Shown: positions 22,681 through 32,940, counted from the first letter of the stretch. The stretch: 64,000 nt of DNA from Oncomelania hupensis (GCA_036898135.1 CM072511.1:77170754-77234753); one strand, 5' to 3'. The notes: generated by a model not told the origin, from the letters alone. A program made the numbers and translations.

Positions 22681-24370
22681 TTGTCTTGTCTTGTCTTGTC
22701 TTTCCGTAGGCGCCCACAATCATACTTGTTGATTATACTGGTACTATGAGGGCTTTGCACATGTTTCACAAAAGGCCGTTCTCCTAGTTCATGGACAGTC
22801 CAGATCTGATTAGTGACAGAGGGACTTGGGAGGGGGGATGGGGAGGAGGGGAGGAGTTGTAGTGTTGTTGATTAGCTACCTATTCTGGTCGGTGGGAGGC
22901 TCTTGATGCAAAAGCATCAACAGTTTTGGCCTCCACTACCTCCTGGGGAAGAGCATTCCAGTCTTTTATAGTACGGGGTAGGAAAGAGGACGAACGGTAC
23001 TCAGTTCGGCAGGTGATGCGGCTAAATTGGCTGTCATGGCCTCTGCGTTGGCGGAGAGACAGTGGTATCAGCTTACTGAGGATGGAGGGACAGTGCACCA
23101 GTCCTCTGTTGATTTTGTATAACATCGATAGGCGAGATGTCTTCCTGCGCAATTCCAAAGATGACCATCCCAGCGAATCCAACATCTGATTCACACTTGA
23201 AGTGTTGTGGTATCTATTGAGGACAAAACGTGCAGCCCGTCTCTGTACGGCCTCCAGCCTGTCGATGGACTTCTGGGTGTGAGGATCCCATACTGTCGAA
23301 GCGTACTCTAGTATGGGTCTGACAAATGCCTTGTACGCTTGTTCTTTTATAGCCGCAGAGTTGATCTTGAGGTTCCTTCTAAGAAAACCCAAGGTTTTGT
23401 TGGCTTTATTGGCAATGCTGTCAGTGTGTTCATCCCAGCTCATATCGCGTCGGATGGTAACCCCCAAATATTTTGCTGAGGGAACTGTCTCAAGGGTCTG
23501 GTTGTGGAGTTGGTAAGCTGCGCTGAGTGGGCGCCTGCTCCTAGTGAGAAGCAGGGTGTTGCACTTGGCAGGGTGGAACATCATGTTCCAGCTCATCTCC
23601 CACTCCTCAAGGCGATGGAGGTCTAGTTGTAGCTGGTTCTGGTCCGATATGTTGGACACCACCCTGTATACTGCTGTGTCATCTGCGAATAGTCTCGTCA
23701 GTGCGGTCAGCTTGTCTGGCAGGTCGTTGATATATGCTAGAAACAAGCAGGGTCCGAGTACTGATACTTGAGGTACCCCAGATCGCACAGAAACGAAGTC
23801 GGAGCGGCTGCCATTAACAACGACTGCTTGGCGCCTATCACTGAGGAAGCTGGAGATCCAGGTGAGAGCGGGGCCTTGGACACCGTAGTTTCGGAGCTTG
23901 TGGAGTAGCAGGCTGTGGTTCACCCGATCAAATGCCTTGGCGAAGTCCATGATGAGGACGTCTGTCTGCCTGCCACTCTCCATGCTGCTTGTCAGTTCCT
24001 CTGCGAACTCCAGGAGTTGCGTCTCACATGATCTCCCTCTGCGAAAACCGTGTTGGTTGTCGGTAAGTACTTGGTGGTCGTCAAAGTGCTGCATCACAGC
24101 GCTGACCAGGATGTGTTCATCATCTTGCAAGACACACAGGTGAGAGAGATCGGTCTGTAATTGGCGGGGTTGTACTGTTCTCCCTTCTTAAAGATCGGTG
24201 TGACATGTGCGTCCCTCCAGTCTGATGGCACAATGCCGGTCTTCATGGAGGACTGGAAAATGATGGTCATCGCCGGAGCCAGCTCCTCTTACAGTTCTTT
24301 TAATATACGGGGGCCGATGCCATCTGGTCCTGTAGCTTTATGTGGGTTAAGGTTGGCCATAAGCTTCCTC
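22678..24370 (-). mobile_element. CR1/Jockey-type LINE inserted in Gypsy gag, 5'-truncated
   Basis: The minus strand carries RT blocks KLMANLNPHKATGPDGIGPR (about 24360), TDNQHGFRRGRSCETQLLEF, DFAKAFDRVNHSLLLHKLRN, SGVPQVSVLGPCLFLAYIND, RLFADDTAVY and AKYLGVTI. The C-terminal block is FLPRTIKDWNALPQEVVEA. The long frame (24130-22880) is open for 416 codons. Endonuclease is absent. The catalytic box is FADD and the normal Q-G before S-V-L-G-P is Q-V-S. The 3' end is a (GACAA)n-type tail at 22681-22700. It splits gag between GQYFE and NDIGTADK, so it post-dates the Gypsy insertion. Confidence 0.85.
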
Positions 24371-24379
24371 ACTTCAAAA

Positions 24380-24462
24380 TACTGGCCCAATCTTTCCACA
24401 TACTGACTCCAATCTTCTCCCCCATGTAAATCAAACTCTCGTAATCGTCCGAAGGACGCCAT
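24380..24462 (-). pseudogene. gag: Gypsy gag N-terminus
   Basis: An ATG at 24462-24460 starts MASFGRLREFDLHGGEDWSQ and YVERLGQYFE, the usual start of this gag class, 14 bp inside the 5' LTR. It is cut by the LINE. Confidence 0.75.
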
Positions 24463-24475
24463 CCTCGTCGTCAAA

Positions 24476-24671
24476 TGAAGTAAACCTCTCTCAGGACCAC
24501 AAACACGCTGACACACTGGTTAATGTATTCGTTCACAATTATATCAACTAACCACCGCACGTCGACTTGGAATACGAGATACTAACTTGTTAGTTGATAT
24601 ACTTGTGATTCGTTAGCTAGGCCATATTTTATACAGTGGTTTATGCAACCGAATATATTAGACCTATCACA
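24476..24671 (-). repeat. 5' LTR of the Gypsy element (right), carrying a 74-bp foldback insertion
   Basis: TG...CA ends (tgaagtaaacc ... cctatcaca). Removing 81 bp (insert plus one target copy) leaves about 115 bp aligned to the left LTR. Confidence 0.85.
24534..24607. mobile_element. 74-bp foldback (MITE-like) insertion in the LTR
   Basis: Inverted 19-bp arms at 24534-24552 (cacaattatatcaactaac) and 24589-24607 (gttagttgatatacttgtg) differ at one base. It is flanked by a direct 7-bp repeat, ATTCGTT, at 24527-24533 and 24608-24614. The other LTR has a single ATTCGTT and no insert, which gives the empty site. Confidence 0.85.
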
Positions 24672-24825
24672 GTGGTCTACTGAAGTACTGAATGGGATGA
24701 TGGGTGTGTAAATGTCCTCCACGGAGCTGAGTCAGGATCGCGAATACGTTAATGTAAGTTCTTGTCTGTTAATTGTGGATGGAAAAAGACTGGTATTTTT
24801 TTCGTGATCGTGGGGGATTATTATA

Positions 24826-24830
<5 letters not shown>

Positions 24831-24881
<51 letters not shown>

Positions 24882-24924
24882 GGGGTTGTTGCAATGGGGG
24901 TTGTTGTAAGGGGGGGGGGGTGAT

Positions 24925-24964
<40 letters not shown>

Positions 24965-24973
24965 CTTGGAGGT

Positions 24974-25021
<48 letters not shown>
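24831..25021. repeat. Interrupted poly-G tract
   Basis: About 190 bp made almost entirely of G on the plus strand, broken by a few blocks such as 'aggggttgttgcaatggggg' and 'cttggaggtggg'. The poly-Pro frames on the minus strand are artefacts. Confidence 0.9.
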
Positions 25022-25023
<2 letters not shown>

Positions 25024-25780
25024 GTGTGTGTTTTCTTGAAGATGTGATGTTTGCGGTTTGGTGGGTGATGAGGTCTGGGATTGGTTGCATGTGGTATTTG
25101 ATGTTTTTGTGGTAGGATGTTTGGACTGCATATGGTGGTGGGTTGAGATTGTTGAGATTTAAGATCTGGGAAGTGTTTTTTTGAATCACAGGGTTGTATC
25201 TGGTTGGTTGTGTATTATGTGGGGTGAGGGGGTGTAGTGAGTTATTAATGACGTAAAATGCGATTTGACACTTACGTTGTTTCTGGGAAGCGAAGGTATT
25301 ATGTGTCCAGAGAACAATGACTGTTTAGTGTAGATATGAGATTGAAGAAGATGAGAAATGCATGAAACCTATATTGTGATTTTGTGTTTAATTGAGCTAG
25401 GTGTTGCAGAACAGAGGCTTATAGAAGAGAAAAGTACAGATCTACTAAGTGAGTAGTGAGTTTTTTTTTTGAACATTTTGTCATGTAGGCTTGCTTTGTA
25501 GTTTCAGGTGAGCTGGAAGTGGTTATTGTTGTCGTTGTGGTATCTGGCGATGAATGGTATTTTTTTCCTGTAGATTGATCGTTAATAAAATTTCACTGAC
25601 TCTTGATCCCTTAGATAAAAGACACTTTGATGTTTGGAGATGGGAATTGAATCCACGGGTGTTAGTTGGATGATCGCATGATGTTGTTGTGTGTGTGGAT
25701 AAACTGCGCGTATTAATGAGCTCTATTTAGATTATAAATGAACAACCAGTTGCTATAACATACCTACAATTTTCAAACAA
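25022..25780. other. Non-coding interval upstream of the GH18 duplicate
   Basis: The plus strand is G/T-rich at the left and mixed afterwards. No exon with family similarity was recognised. The GH18 signal-peptide exon could lie here but I could not identify it. Confidence 0.4.
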
Positions 25781-25789
25781 TCAAGTAAT

Positions 25790-25960
25790 AAAACCATTAA
25801 CTAACTATTTAAAGGGCTCATTCGAACAAGCTATGCAATATTGCTAAGACTTTGACAGTTTGGTCCTATTAATGACCAGAAAGTCAATGCAGTGAATTCT
25901 TTTTACATGTCGCTAACGATGCGTGCAGTTCTTCAGAAGGTAATATTAGCCAGGAAACAA

Positions 25961-26051
<91 letters not shown>

Positions 26052-26262
26052 GTTGTGTGTGTGTGGGTGTGTGTGTGTATGTGTGTGTGTGCGCGCGCTT
26101 TGAAATTTAGTAAAAATATTTTAATATGGGAAAAGAAAAAAAAATCAGAAAAAAAAAAATAAATACCGACGTATGTGTGTGATGTAGTGTAGTATTTCCT
26201 TTTTTTCAGTGTGCATGTTATCCGTGCATGATCCAATTGGGGAACGATGAACAAACTACAAT
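25790..26262 (+). pseudogene. Decayed partial duplicate of the GH18 first exon and its upstream intron
   Basis: This stretch aligns in order with 26745-27290: 'ggctcatt', 'gaccagaaagtca', 'gcgtgcagttcttcaga', 'taatattagccagga', a (GT)n tract ending 'gcgcgcgctttgaa', 'aaataccgacg', then a pyrimidine tract and cag. After the acceptor at 26209 the exon-like sequence keeps 'tccgtgcatg', 'ccaattggg' and 'gaacga', but has indels that destroy the GH18 reading frame. No donor follows at the equivalent place. It is a local tandem duplication that has decayed. Confidence 0.75.
25962..26097. repeat. (GT)n microsatellite, duplicate copy
   Basis: GT tract of about 135 bp ending gcgcgcgctttgaa, paired with the one at 26942-27063. 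Confidence 0.95.
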
Positions 26263-26941
26263 AAAAGAGTAAGTGAGTTTTATGCTGGGCAAGCCCTTAC
26301 TTTTTTGCCCATAAAAAACATTCCGATTTGCTTTCTCAGTTCCTGTGAATGGAACCAACAATCGGATGCTTTGTTTCCAGAAACTAAGTTCATGTGTTGC
26401 AAATTGTGGTTATCTGTGATCGTTATGACAGGTTTTGATATATTTTTTCCATGAGATCTGATCCTTGTTAATAAAATCACATCACATTCTATGTCTTGGA
26501 AACAAAGGAAACTCCCTTTGAGTGATGGATGTGTATTTGTTGTGTGTGTGTGTGATGGTGGATGAGACAGGTGAGCGTGTATGTTGGTACAGATCGCTGC
26601 GCTTTGAGCCTGATTGATTTGGGAAAAGGCGCGTACATAGCATCCTGTATTTTTTTAAAAATTTATTTAACTTTTATCAACTTACGATACCGAACAGTAC
26701 ATAAACCTACTTAATCATAACAAATAAGTCAAGTTCAGCAAATAACTTAACCTGAGGGTTTAAAGGCTCATTACGCGAAGACTATGCAAAGTATGCTATG
26801 CTATGACTATTGTTAGGTCTACTATGTGCAAGATGTGACCAGAAAGTCAGTCACCCCAGCAGTGAATTCTTCTTACCTGCTGAGTTTTAATTCGTACGCA
26901 TGCGTGCAGTTCTTCAGATTACGGTAATATTAGCCAGGAAC

Positions 26942-26972
<31 letters not shown>

Positions 26973-27063
26973 TGTGTGTGTGTGGGTGTGTGTGTGAGTG
27001 TGTGTGTGTGTGTGTGCGCGGTTGTGTGTGTGTGGGTGTGTGTGTATGTGTGTGTGTGCGCGC
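26942..27063. repeat. (GT)n microsatellite, parent copy
   Basis: GT tract with TATG and GAG interruptions, ending in the same gcgcgcgctttgaa motif. Confidence 0.95.
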
Positions 27064-27211
27064 GCTTTGAATTAGTAACATTAACGTCTTTTGTATTTTA
27101 AATATGGGCATTGGTCAAAGAAACCTTCAAGATAAAATATCAGAAATAAAGAAAATAAATACCGACGAGTATGTGTGTGATTAGTGTGAATATAGATCCT
27201 CTTTTTTTCAG

Positions 27212-27398
27212 GGTGTGCTATCCGTGCATGTTATTACACCAATTGGGCCCAGTTCAGAAACGACCAAGCTGCAATGTATCCTGAAGATATAGATACAAGC
27301 CTCTGCACTCATTTGATATACGCCTTCGCTACCTTAAGAGACAACAAGTTGGCTCCGTATGAGCCTAATGATGACGACATGGAGTGGATAGAGGGCAT
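27212..27398 (+). CDS. GH18 exon 1 (visible): first barrel strand
   Basis: The acceptor is ctttttttcag and the donor gtaagt. It encodes GCAIRACYYTNWAQFRNDQA, then YPEDIDTSLCTHLIYAFATL, then LAPYEPNDDDMEWIEGM. These are the CYYTNWAQ strand and the CTHLIYAFA strand typical of animal GH18 proteins, with the first conserved disulfide Cys pair. It ends in phase 2, leaving 'at', which is completed by 'g' at 30638. Confidence 0.85.
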
Positions 27399-27409
27399 GT
27401 AAGTCAAAA

Positions 27410-27955
27410 TTGTTACAACTCTTTTTGACTCGCATGCACAGCAATGTGAATCTATATATTCACCCCCCCCCCCTCCCCTCACCCACGTCATCCCCCAACC
27501 TCAGGCCCCCCTCCCCTTCCCAAATTTTCAGATTTTTACAAATTTGTGCGAAATGAGTCATAAATAGTCCAAAAATGACATTTTTAAAAAAAAAGTGTTC
27601 CTCTGTCTTTCTGTCTGCCGTCTACCGTCTTGACGTGCAAATCTTGCAAGTGGATTAATATCTCAGAACTTAGGCTATTTCAGCTATCATTATCAAACTT
27701 GGTAAAATGGCGTATGTTAATGAGACCTCATAAAGGATCAGTGAATGAATGACTTCACTTCAATGTCAAGGTCACAAGGTCAACAAAAGTTAAAAAATGA
27801 AAATTTTTCACAAAATTTCAAAATTTCCCCTAAGTTATTAATATTAAATTTATGATTCTCTGATGCATGATAAATATCAATGAGACACATATCCTATATA
27901 CATTGGGTCAACCTCACTCCAAGGTCAAGATCACTGGAGCAGTCCAAAGTCAGTT
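27410..27955 (+). repeat. Dispersed repeat family B, 5' part of copy 1
   Basis: Shares long blocks with 33075-33620 and 56490-56960, including 'ggatcagtgaatgaatgac', 'ttcacaaaatttca', 'tctgatgcatgataaatatc' and 'caacctcactccaaggtcaa'. It is broken by an RTE insertion; its 3' part resumes at about 30058. Confidence 0.8.
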
Positions 27956-27956
27956 T

Positions 27957-28454
27957 TCTATCCTATCCTATAACTCGAAGGTAGTTGGAGCACCGCCGAT
28001 GCCTTTGCAAGGTTTGATGCTCTGGAGTTCCCGTGTCCGCATGTCATCGTGTTGTCCAATGGCTTGTGTGATGGTCTGTCGGACATCGTTGTTGGTGATG
28101 TGCTGGGTATAGGAAATGCCCAGACGTCTTCTGTAGCACCTCATCTCTATGTTTTGTATTCTTCGTTGTAGATCTGCTGTGAGAGTCCATGTTTCGCAAG
28201 CGTATAGGAAGATGAAGATGACAAGGGAGCGCAGCAGCCTTACCTTGGAGTGTTGACTGATGTTCCTGTCTTTCCAAATGGGCTTCAACCTTATCAGAAC
28301 AGCAGTTGTTTGTGCGATCCTGGAAAGGACTTCCTGTCGGAACACATTGTCTGATACAATGGCTCCTAAATATTTGAAGCTATGCACCGTGTTGAGGGAT
28401 TGACCTTGGATTTTGATGTCTGAGTTGATGCCAATGGTGTTGTTGGTCACCATA
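27957..28454 (-). pseudogene. RTE LINE, 3' part (minus)
   Basis: The (TATCC)n tail is at 27957-27970. The minus strand reads KIQGQSLNTVHSFKYLGAIV, then FIFLYACETWTLTADLQRRI and CYRRRLGISYTQHITN. It is the 3' half of one RTE copy; the upstream half continues at 28903 after a nested insertion. Confidence 0.82.
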
Positions 28455-28900
28455 TTTTTTCAACTATTCAGTATGTAAGTTAACTAATGCATAAGTTTTA
28501 AAATCTGTGATTGTCAGTGTTATGATGATACGCAGAGTTTGATGATTGTATATTTTTTAAAAGATGCTTTATAACGTTTATAATTTTGGTGTAATATAAT
28601 CTAATGTCTAACCCATGTGTGTGTGGATGTGTGTGTGTGGGTGTGTGTGTTTGTGGGTAGGTGTTTTATTTATTTATGTTGAAGTGCAATAAGGACATGT
28701 AGTGTGATAATGTATTTTAAGTTTTACAATGTGTCGGAAATGTTCTTGTTAATATGTACATAAGCGTGAGTACACGTACATGCTTACATGTTTATAGTAC
28801 TGTTACATTTTATTATCTTTCGCTGACAGCAAATCCATGTTAGAATTTCTCCTTGGAGATAATAAAGTTTTCTGAATCTGAATCTGAATCTGAATATTGG
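28455..28900 (+). mobile_element. Retroposon with (TGAATC)n tail nested in RTE
   Basis: About 445 bp absent from all other RTE copies. It ends 'gagataataaagttttctga' followed by three TGAATC units, a 3' end type of small non-LTR retroposons. 'atatt' at both junctions could be the target duplication. No ORF was recognised. Confidence 0.65.
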
Positions 28901-29850
28901 TCTTCTCTGCACTTATTTCCATTCCCAAGGCTCTGGAGGTGGTGTCAAACCTCTATACCTGCTGTTCAAGTTCTAGTTCCTCTCCAGCCAATCCATCAAT
29001 GTCATCAGCAAAACTGAGGTTTGAGATTGCTCTACCTCCTATGCTGACTGTGCCTATGTGATCTGCAATGGTATCTGACATTATGCGCTCCAGGAAGATA
29101 TTGAAGAGTGTTGGGGAGAATAGGGATGCCGATTGTTGTTCTGAACCAGTTCCCGATGGCGCTATTGTGGCGGACTGCACTGGTAATTTTTTCATACAGG
29201 CGTTTGATAACTTCAATAATGTTAGGGCTGATGTTGTACATTCTCATGGTTGCTTACAGAACTTATAGACTCGGTCGAAGGCTTTCTTCAAGTCTACAAA
29301 CACATGATATAGTGCTGTAGGTATTTCTCGCAGATTATTCTGAGGTTAAAAATCTGCGCATTGGTACTTCGCCCTGCCCCGAATCCTGCTTGGTCTTCAG
29401 CTATGATTGGTTCAGTTTTGGGTTTCAACATGTTGAGTATTATTTTCAGGAGGACAGTACTGAGATGGCTGATGAGGCTGACGGTACGGTAGTGTTCACA
29501 CTCCTGAAGGTTACACTTTTTGGGGAGGGTGATGACAAGCGATTGTGTCCATGGTGTGGGCCACTCCCCACTCTGCCAGATCTTGGTACAGATAATGGTG
29601 GGGGCATCAACCATCGCTTCTCCTCCTGCTTGATGCGTTCTGTTGTTCACTCCCGCTGAATTCTCCTTCTTCAGCGATTGCACTGCTGCCTCAACTTCTT
29701 CTCGGAGAATGGGGAGGATTTCTTCTTCTTCTCTGTTCTGGAAACATACTAGAATTGTTGGGTCTCCGTTTGGTGTGTGGTTGTAAAGGTCAGAGCAGTA
29801 CTCTGTCCATCTATTTAAGACTTCTTGTTCTTCTGTAAGGCATATGCCGG
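28901..29850 (-). pseudogene. RTE LINE, RT part (minus)
   Basis: The minus strand encodes WTEYCSDLYNHTPNGDPTIL, then EEEILPILREEVEAAVQSLK, QAGFGAGRSTNAQIFNLRII and NLSFADDIDGLAGEELELEQ. The box is FADD. Frame breaks occur near the RT active region. It joins 27957-28454 as one element of about 1.45 kb before the nested insertion. Confidence 0.82.
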
Positions 29851-29957
29851 TTAAAATTGTATTCCGTATCTTTGAGTAATAATACAATTACGAATGCGCA
29901 AAACGATACGCGAATCGACGTACATGCGCCTAATATGACAGCCAGTATTTCGACTTT

Positions 29958-30057
29958 TCCCTGCTGATGCTGAGGACAGAGAAAGTTGGAGTACGCTGGT
30001 TAAACGATAATCTGTGTTGCCACAATGACTTTCGAGTTACGGGATATGATAGAATAT
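29958..30057 (+). repeat. RTE LINE 3' end fragment (plus)
   Basis: 'gctgaggacagagaaag' through 'cgagttacgggatatgatag' is the last 100 bp of the RTE element, here in plus orientation directly beyond a minus-strand copy. Confidence 0.75.
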
Positions 30058-30400
30058 GATGCAACTACATTGGGTTATTTGATCAGAGATGCATGAGAGA
30101 TCACGTGATCTCAAGGTCATCTTAAGGTCAAGGTCATTGAAGGTCAAGGTCATCCCAAGGTCATCGTTTTTTTGGAATAGTACAACTTTTGCTGTGCTTT
30201 ATTTGATAGTACAAGAGTGTATTTGGAGCCGGATGTCAATGTCATCTCAAGGTCAATAGCATAGAAAGATCAAATCGATATTACTTTTAATTTTAATGCC
30301 ACCATTTCATTTTGTTTTTCTGGGCACTCATATTGAGGTTAAATATTGTGAGTTCCATAAGGAGCATGTGAGTCATATGAACTTTGCCCTTCTAGTTATT
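30058..30400 (+). repeat. Family B repeat, 3' part of copy 1, with clustered AGGTCA half-sites
   Basis: 'ggttatttgatca', 'ccggatgtcaatgtcatctc' and 'ttttaatgccaccatttcat' match 33775-34010 and 57285-57560. The block 30105-30165 contains at least five AGGTCA motifs, several as TCAAGGTCA. Confidence 0.75.
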
Positions 30401-30637
30401 AATTCTTTTCGCCTAGTCAGTAATTTCGAAATTATACCATTCATTTGCCATTTGTAATATCAAAGCTAAACTGAAATTATCTCAAGACTTTTAGACGGCA
30501 CAATCGTTTCGGTTATTGGGAAATTACTGTGATAAATTGAACCAAAATATTTGCAATTCGTGACAACCCGTATAAATGGTTCACTCTGTACACATTTTTG
30601 CACCAGAGTAATAGTAACAGTACTAAGTGTGTTTCAG

Positions 30638-30887
30638 GTACACGAGGTTCAATAATTTGAAAAGCGATACCAATGTCAAAACCTTGTTGGCTGTGGGAGG
30701 ATGGTACTTCGGTACTGACAAGTTTTCAAGATTGGTAGCTTCGGTATCAACGATTGAGGCCTTCGCAAGAGATTCAGTACAGTTTTTGAGAACTAGAAAC
30801 TTCGATGGATTGGACCTTCATTGGGAGTATCCAGGAAGCCGTGGCAGTCTCCCTGTTGACAAATCGAGGTTCACCCAGTTGGTCAAG
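30638..30887 (+). CDS. GH18 exon 2: GGW strand and altered catalytic motif
   Basis: The exon encodes YTRFNNLKSDTNVKTLLAVG then GWYFGTDKFSRLVAS and the catalytic strand NFDGLDLHWEYPGSRGS. The GH18 consensus is DGxDxDWEYP. The acid/base Glu is present (codon 30825-30827), but the Asp two residues before it is His (codon cat at 30819-30821). That Asp normally positions the substrate N-acetyl group. The exon most likely ends at 30887, before gcaagc, as a GC donor: AAG|GCAAGC fits the strong GC-AG consensus and keeps VK before the ILRETY of exon 3. A gtcaag at 30882 would be an alternative donor, also in phase. Confidence 0.85.
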
Positions 30888-31319
30888 GCAAGCCTTATTG
30901 CCTTATAGCCTTATAGCAATTTATAAGATAGATGTAACAAAAGAGAGAAGTTCTAGCATTCAAAATGTACAATAATGAGAAACAAATGGGTATTTAATAA
31001 ACTTAATCTATACAAAAACTAGACAAAACAATGCAATGAACACTTTTTATTCTTCATTCGGCAGACAAAACACAACAAAACAAAACGAAATACACTTCGC
31101 AACAGAACTCCAAAAATGAATGAAATCTAAGTATTTTGGGGCAGACAACGCTAGAAAATCCAGCCCTGATCTGAGGTAAAAATCACTCAACGTCTAAAGT
31201 GATGAAAATAGAGTGCAGTTAACTTGCCAACAGAAGATGTCAGAATATTTCGGAGAAGTTGAAGGAAATTCATCTTTTAAAGGACATCAGAATTACACCC
31301 GACAATTTGTATTATAAGT

Positions 31320-32798
31320 TGTGACGGTGGGTCTATTGTTGCTGGGCTCTGCACAATGGAATGCTATTACCCACTGGTATTAAGTCGGTGGGGATTGCTA
31401 GTAATCTCCCTGTGACTTCACTTAATACATTTATTTGTTTAGCTCGGTCTGTGGTTAGGCTGGGGTACAGAGATAGATAGAAAAATGGTAAAAGATCACT
31501 GTTACACTAGCTCTTACACGGCTATGAAACATAGGTAGTCCAGCCACTTGATAACAGTATAAATATCACACATTTATTTCCTCTACTCTATACACGAGCT
31601 GCGAAGTAAGATACTAACTTAAAAGTTCAATTGTTTCTTTGACTGGTTCGCTTTTTGAGAGTTCTATGCAGCTACTGTAACATCACCGGGCACTGGATGA
31701 TTTCTGCCTTAAGGGTCAGAGTTCTGGAAGAGTGGACTACTGTGGTCCTTTGATACCAGTTTTAGTGCACTGTTTCGGTAGGTACTTAACTGTGTGTTCG
31801 AAGCGCTGCGTTGTGGTTGCTTCCTTGATGTGCTGTGTTGTTGTGGAGTCTTCTCCTTGTTGCTAGACTGGTGGGCTCTCGTTGCGCAATGCTAGCGATG
31901 CCTCTGCAGGTCAACTTTCAGGGAAGACTGTTTCTTGTCTTTCGCCTGGTTGGGCTCACGATACGATGCCTGATCGTCTGTAACATATGAGACGAAATTC
32001 TGCACAACCCTGTATACTAGGTGTGTGCAGAGCGTCTCACTGAAGGCCGAAGTAGCCCTCAGTGATTAGCTCCACATCTCTATATATAAGCGACGAACAT
32101 TCTGCTAAGTCCGTGGTCCACTGGAACCTCCACTCTAATTTCCTATACACATATAAATACAAATCATGGCTAACTATACACATAGAGAAATAATTAATAC
32201 TATACACTTTCTCTGGTACAGCCACGGGTCTGCAAGCATACATATAGGTTAAACAACAGTGGGTCCGTACGGTATACAACATGGCGTCTGCCTGTCGGGT
32301 CGCCGCGTGGTCGGATTCTCCACGTGGTCACGCAACGTCGGACTAACAATTCCATTCTAAGGATGGCAAATTTCACAAACATAATTCAACAATATAATTA
32401 TATTATCAATGCATCACGATGAAACAAAAGTATGTTCATTTACCTTTTTAACAATGTCAGGCCGTGGCTAACTTGATTGAATCAAATTTTCAACAAGTCC
32501 TGCTGTCTAGTCTTTCAGTGGAGAGATTTCTGCTAAAGTGTAGCTGTGTACTGCTCGCAGTTTGAACGCTTAATGATTCCTCTACCTCTCCTCTGCTTAC
32601 CCAGGTAGAACTGGTATACCTAATCTCGCTGTGTTCAGATTGGATGTAAATTCTGATTGGATGTAAATACGCTGAGCTCTAACGTAAGCTGGATGATGTC
32701 ACCACAATGCGCTTGCGTCAAGCTAGCAGAGTGTAGCCCACCTCAGTAATACCTCCATCGTCTGCTACAGACTAACACACATCCACCTTAGCGTTACA
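31320..32798. other. Possible solo LTR or unclassified insertion in GH18 intron 2
   Basis: A 1.48-kb block without coding potential begins tgtgacggtgggt and ends ccttagcgttaca, which are TG...CA-type ends like an LTR. I see no matching target duplication and no second copy in the window, so this is only a suggestion. Confidence 0.3.
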
Positions 32799-32849
32799 AC
32801 TGACTAAACAAGGAAAAATCTTAAAATGTGCTGAGTTTAAATCTCGGTC

Positions 32850-32940
32850 TTGTTACAAAATGTAACAGAAGAAGAGGGAAACAGAAAAAGAGGTGGGAGG
32901 ACAACATTCGAGAATGGACTGGCTTGACACTGGGCCACTT
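32850..32940 (+). repeat. RTE LINE fragment (plus)
   Basis: About 90 bp matching the RRGRPKKRWEDNIREWTGLT region of RTE. Neither end is a natural element end. Confidence 0.7.

Larger units (their letters stand above)
18189..24676 (-). mobile_element. Ty3/Gypsy LTR retrotransposon, complete but nested and defective
   Basis: The element runs from LTR to LTR (18194-24671) on the minus strand and is flanked by a 5-bp target duplication, GTGGT at 18189-18193 and 24672-24676. The order on the minus strand is 5' LTR, gag (start about 24462), zinc knuckle, protease, RT, RNase H, integrase, 3' LTR, which is the ordinary Gypsy order. Gag is interrupted by a minus-strand CR1/Jockey LINE (about 22678-24370) and by a short plus-strand LINE 3' end (about 22225-22460). 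Pol has at least three frame changes. The purine-rich ggtggggata next to the 3' LTR is a plausible polypurine tract. The element is older than its insertions and is dead. Confidence 0.9.

Noticed and set aside
24769..25189. Proline-rich proteins on the minus strand
   Set aside because: They are translations of the poly-G tract in two frames.
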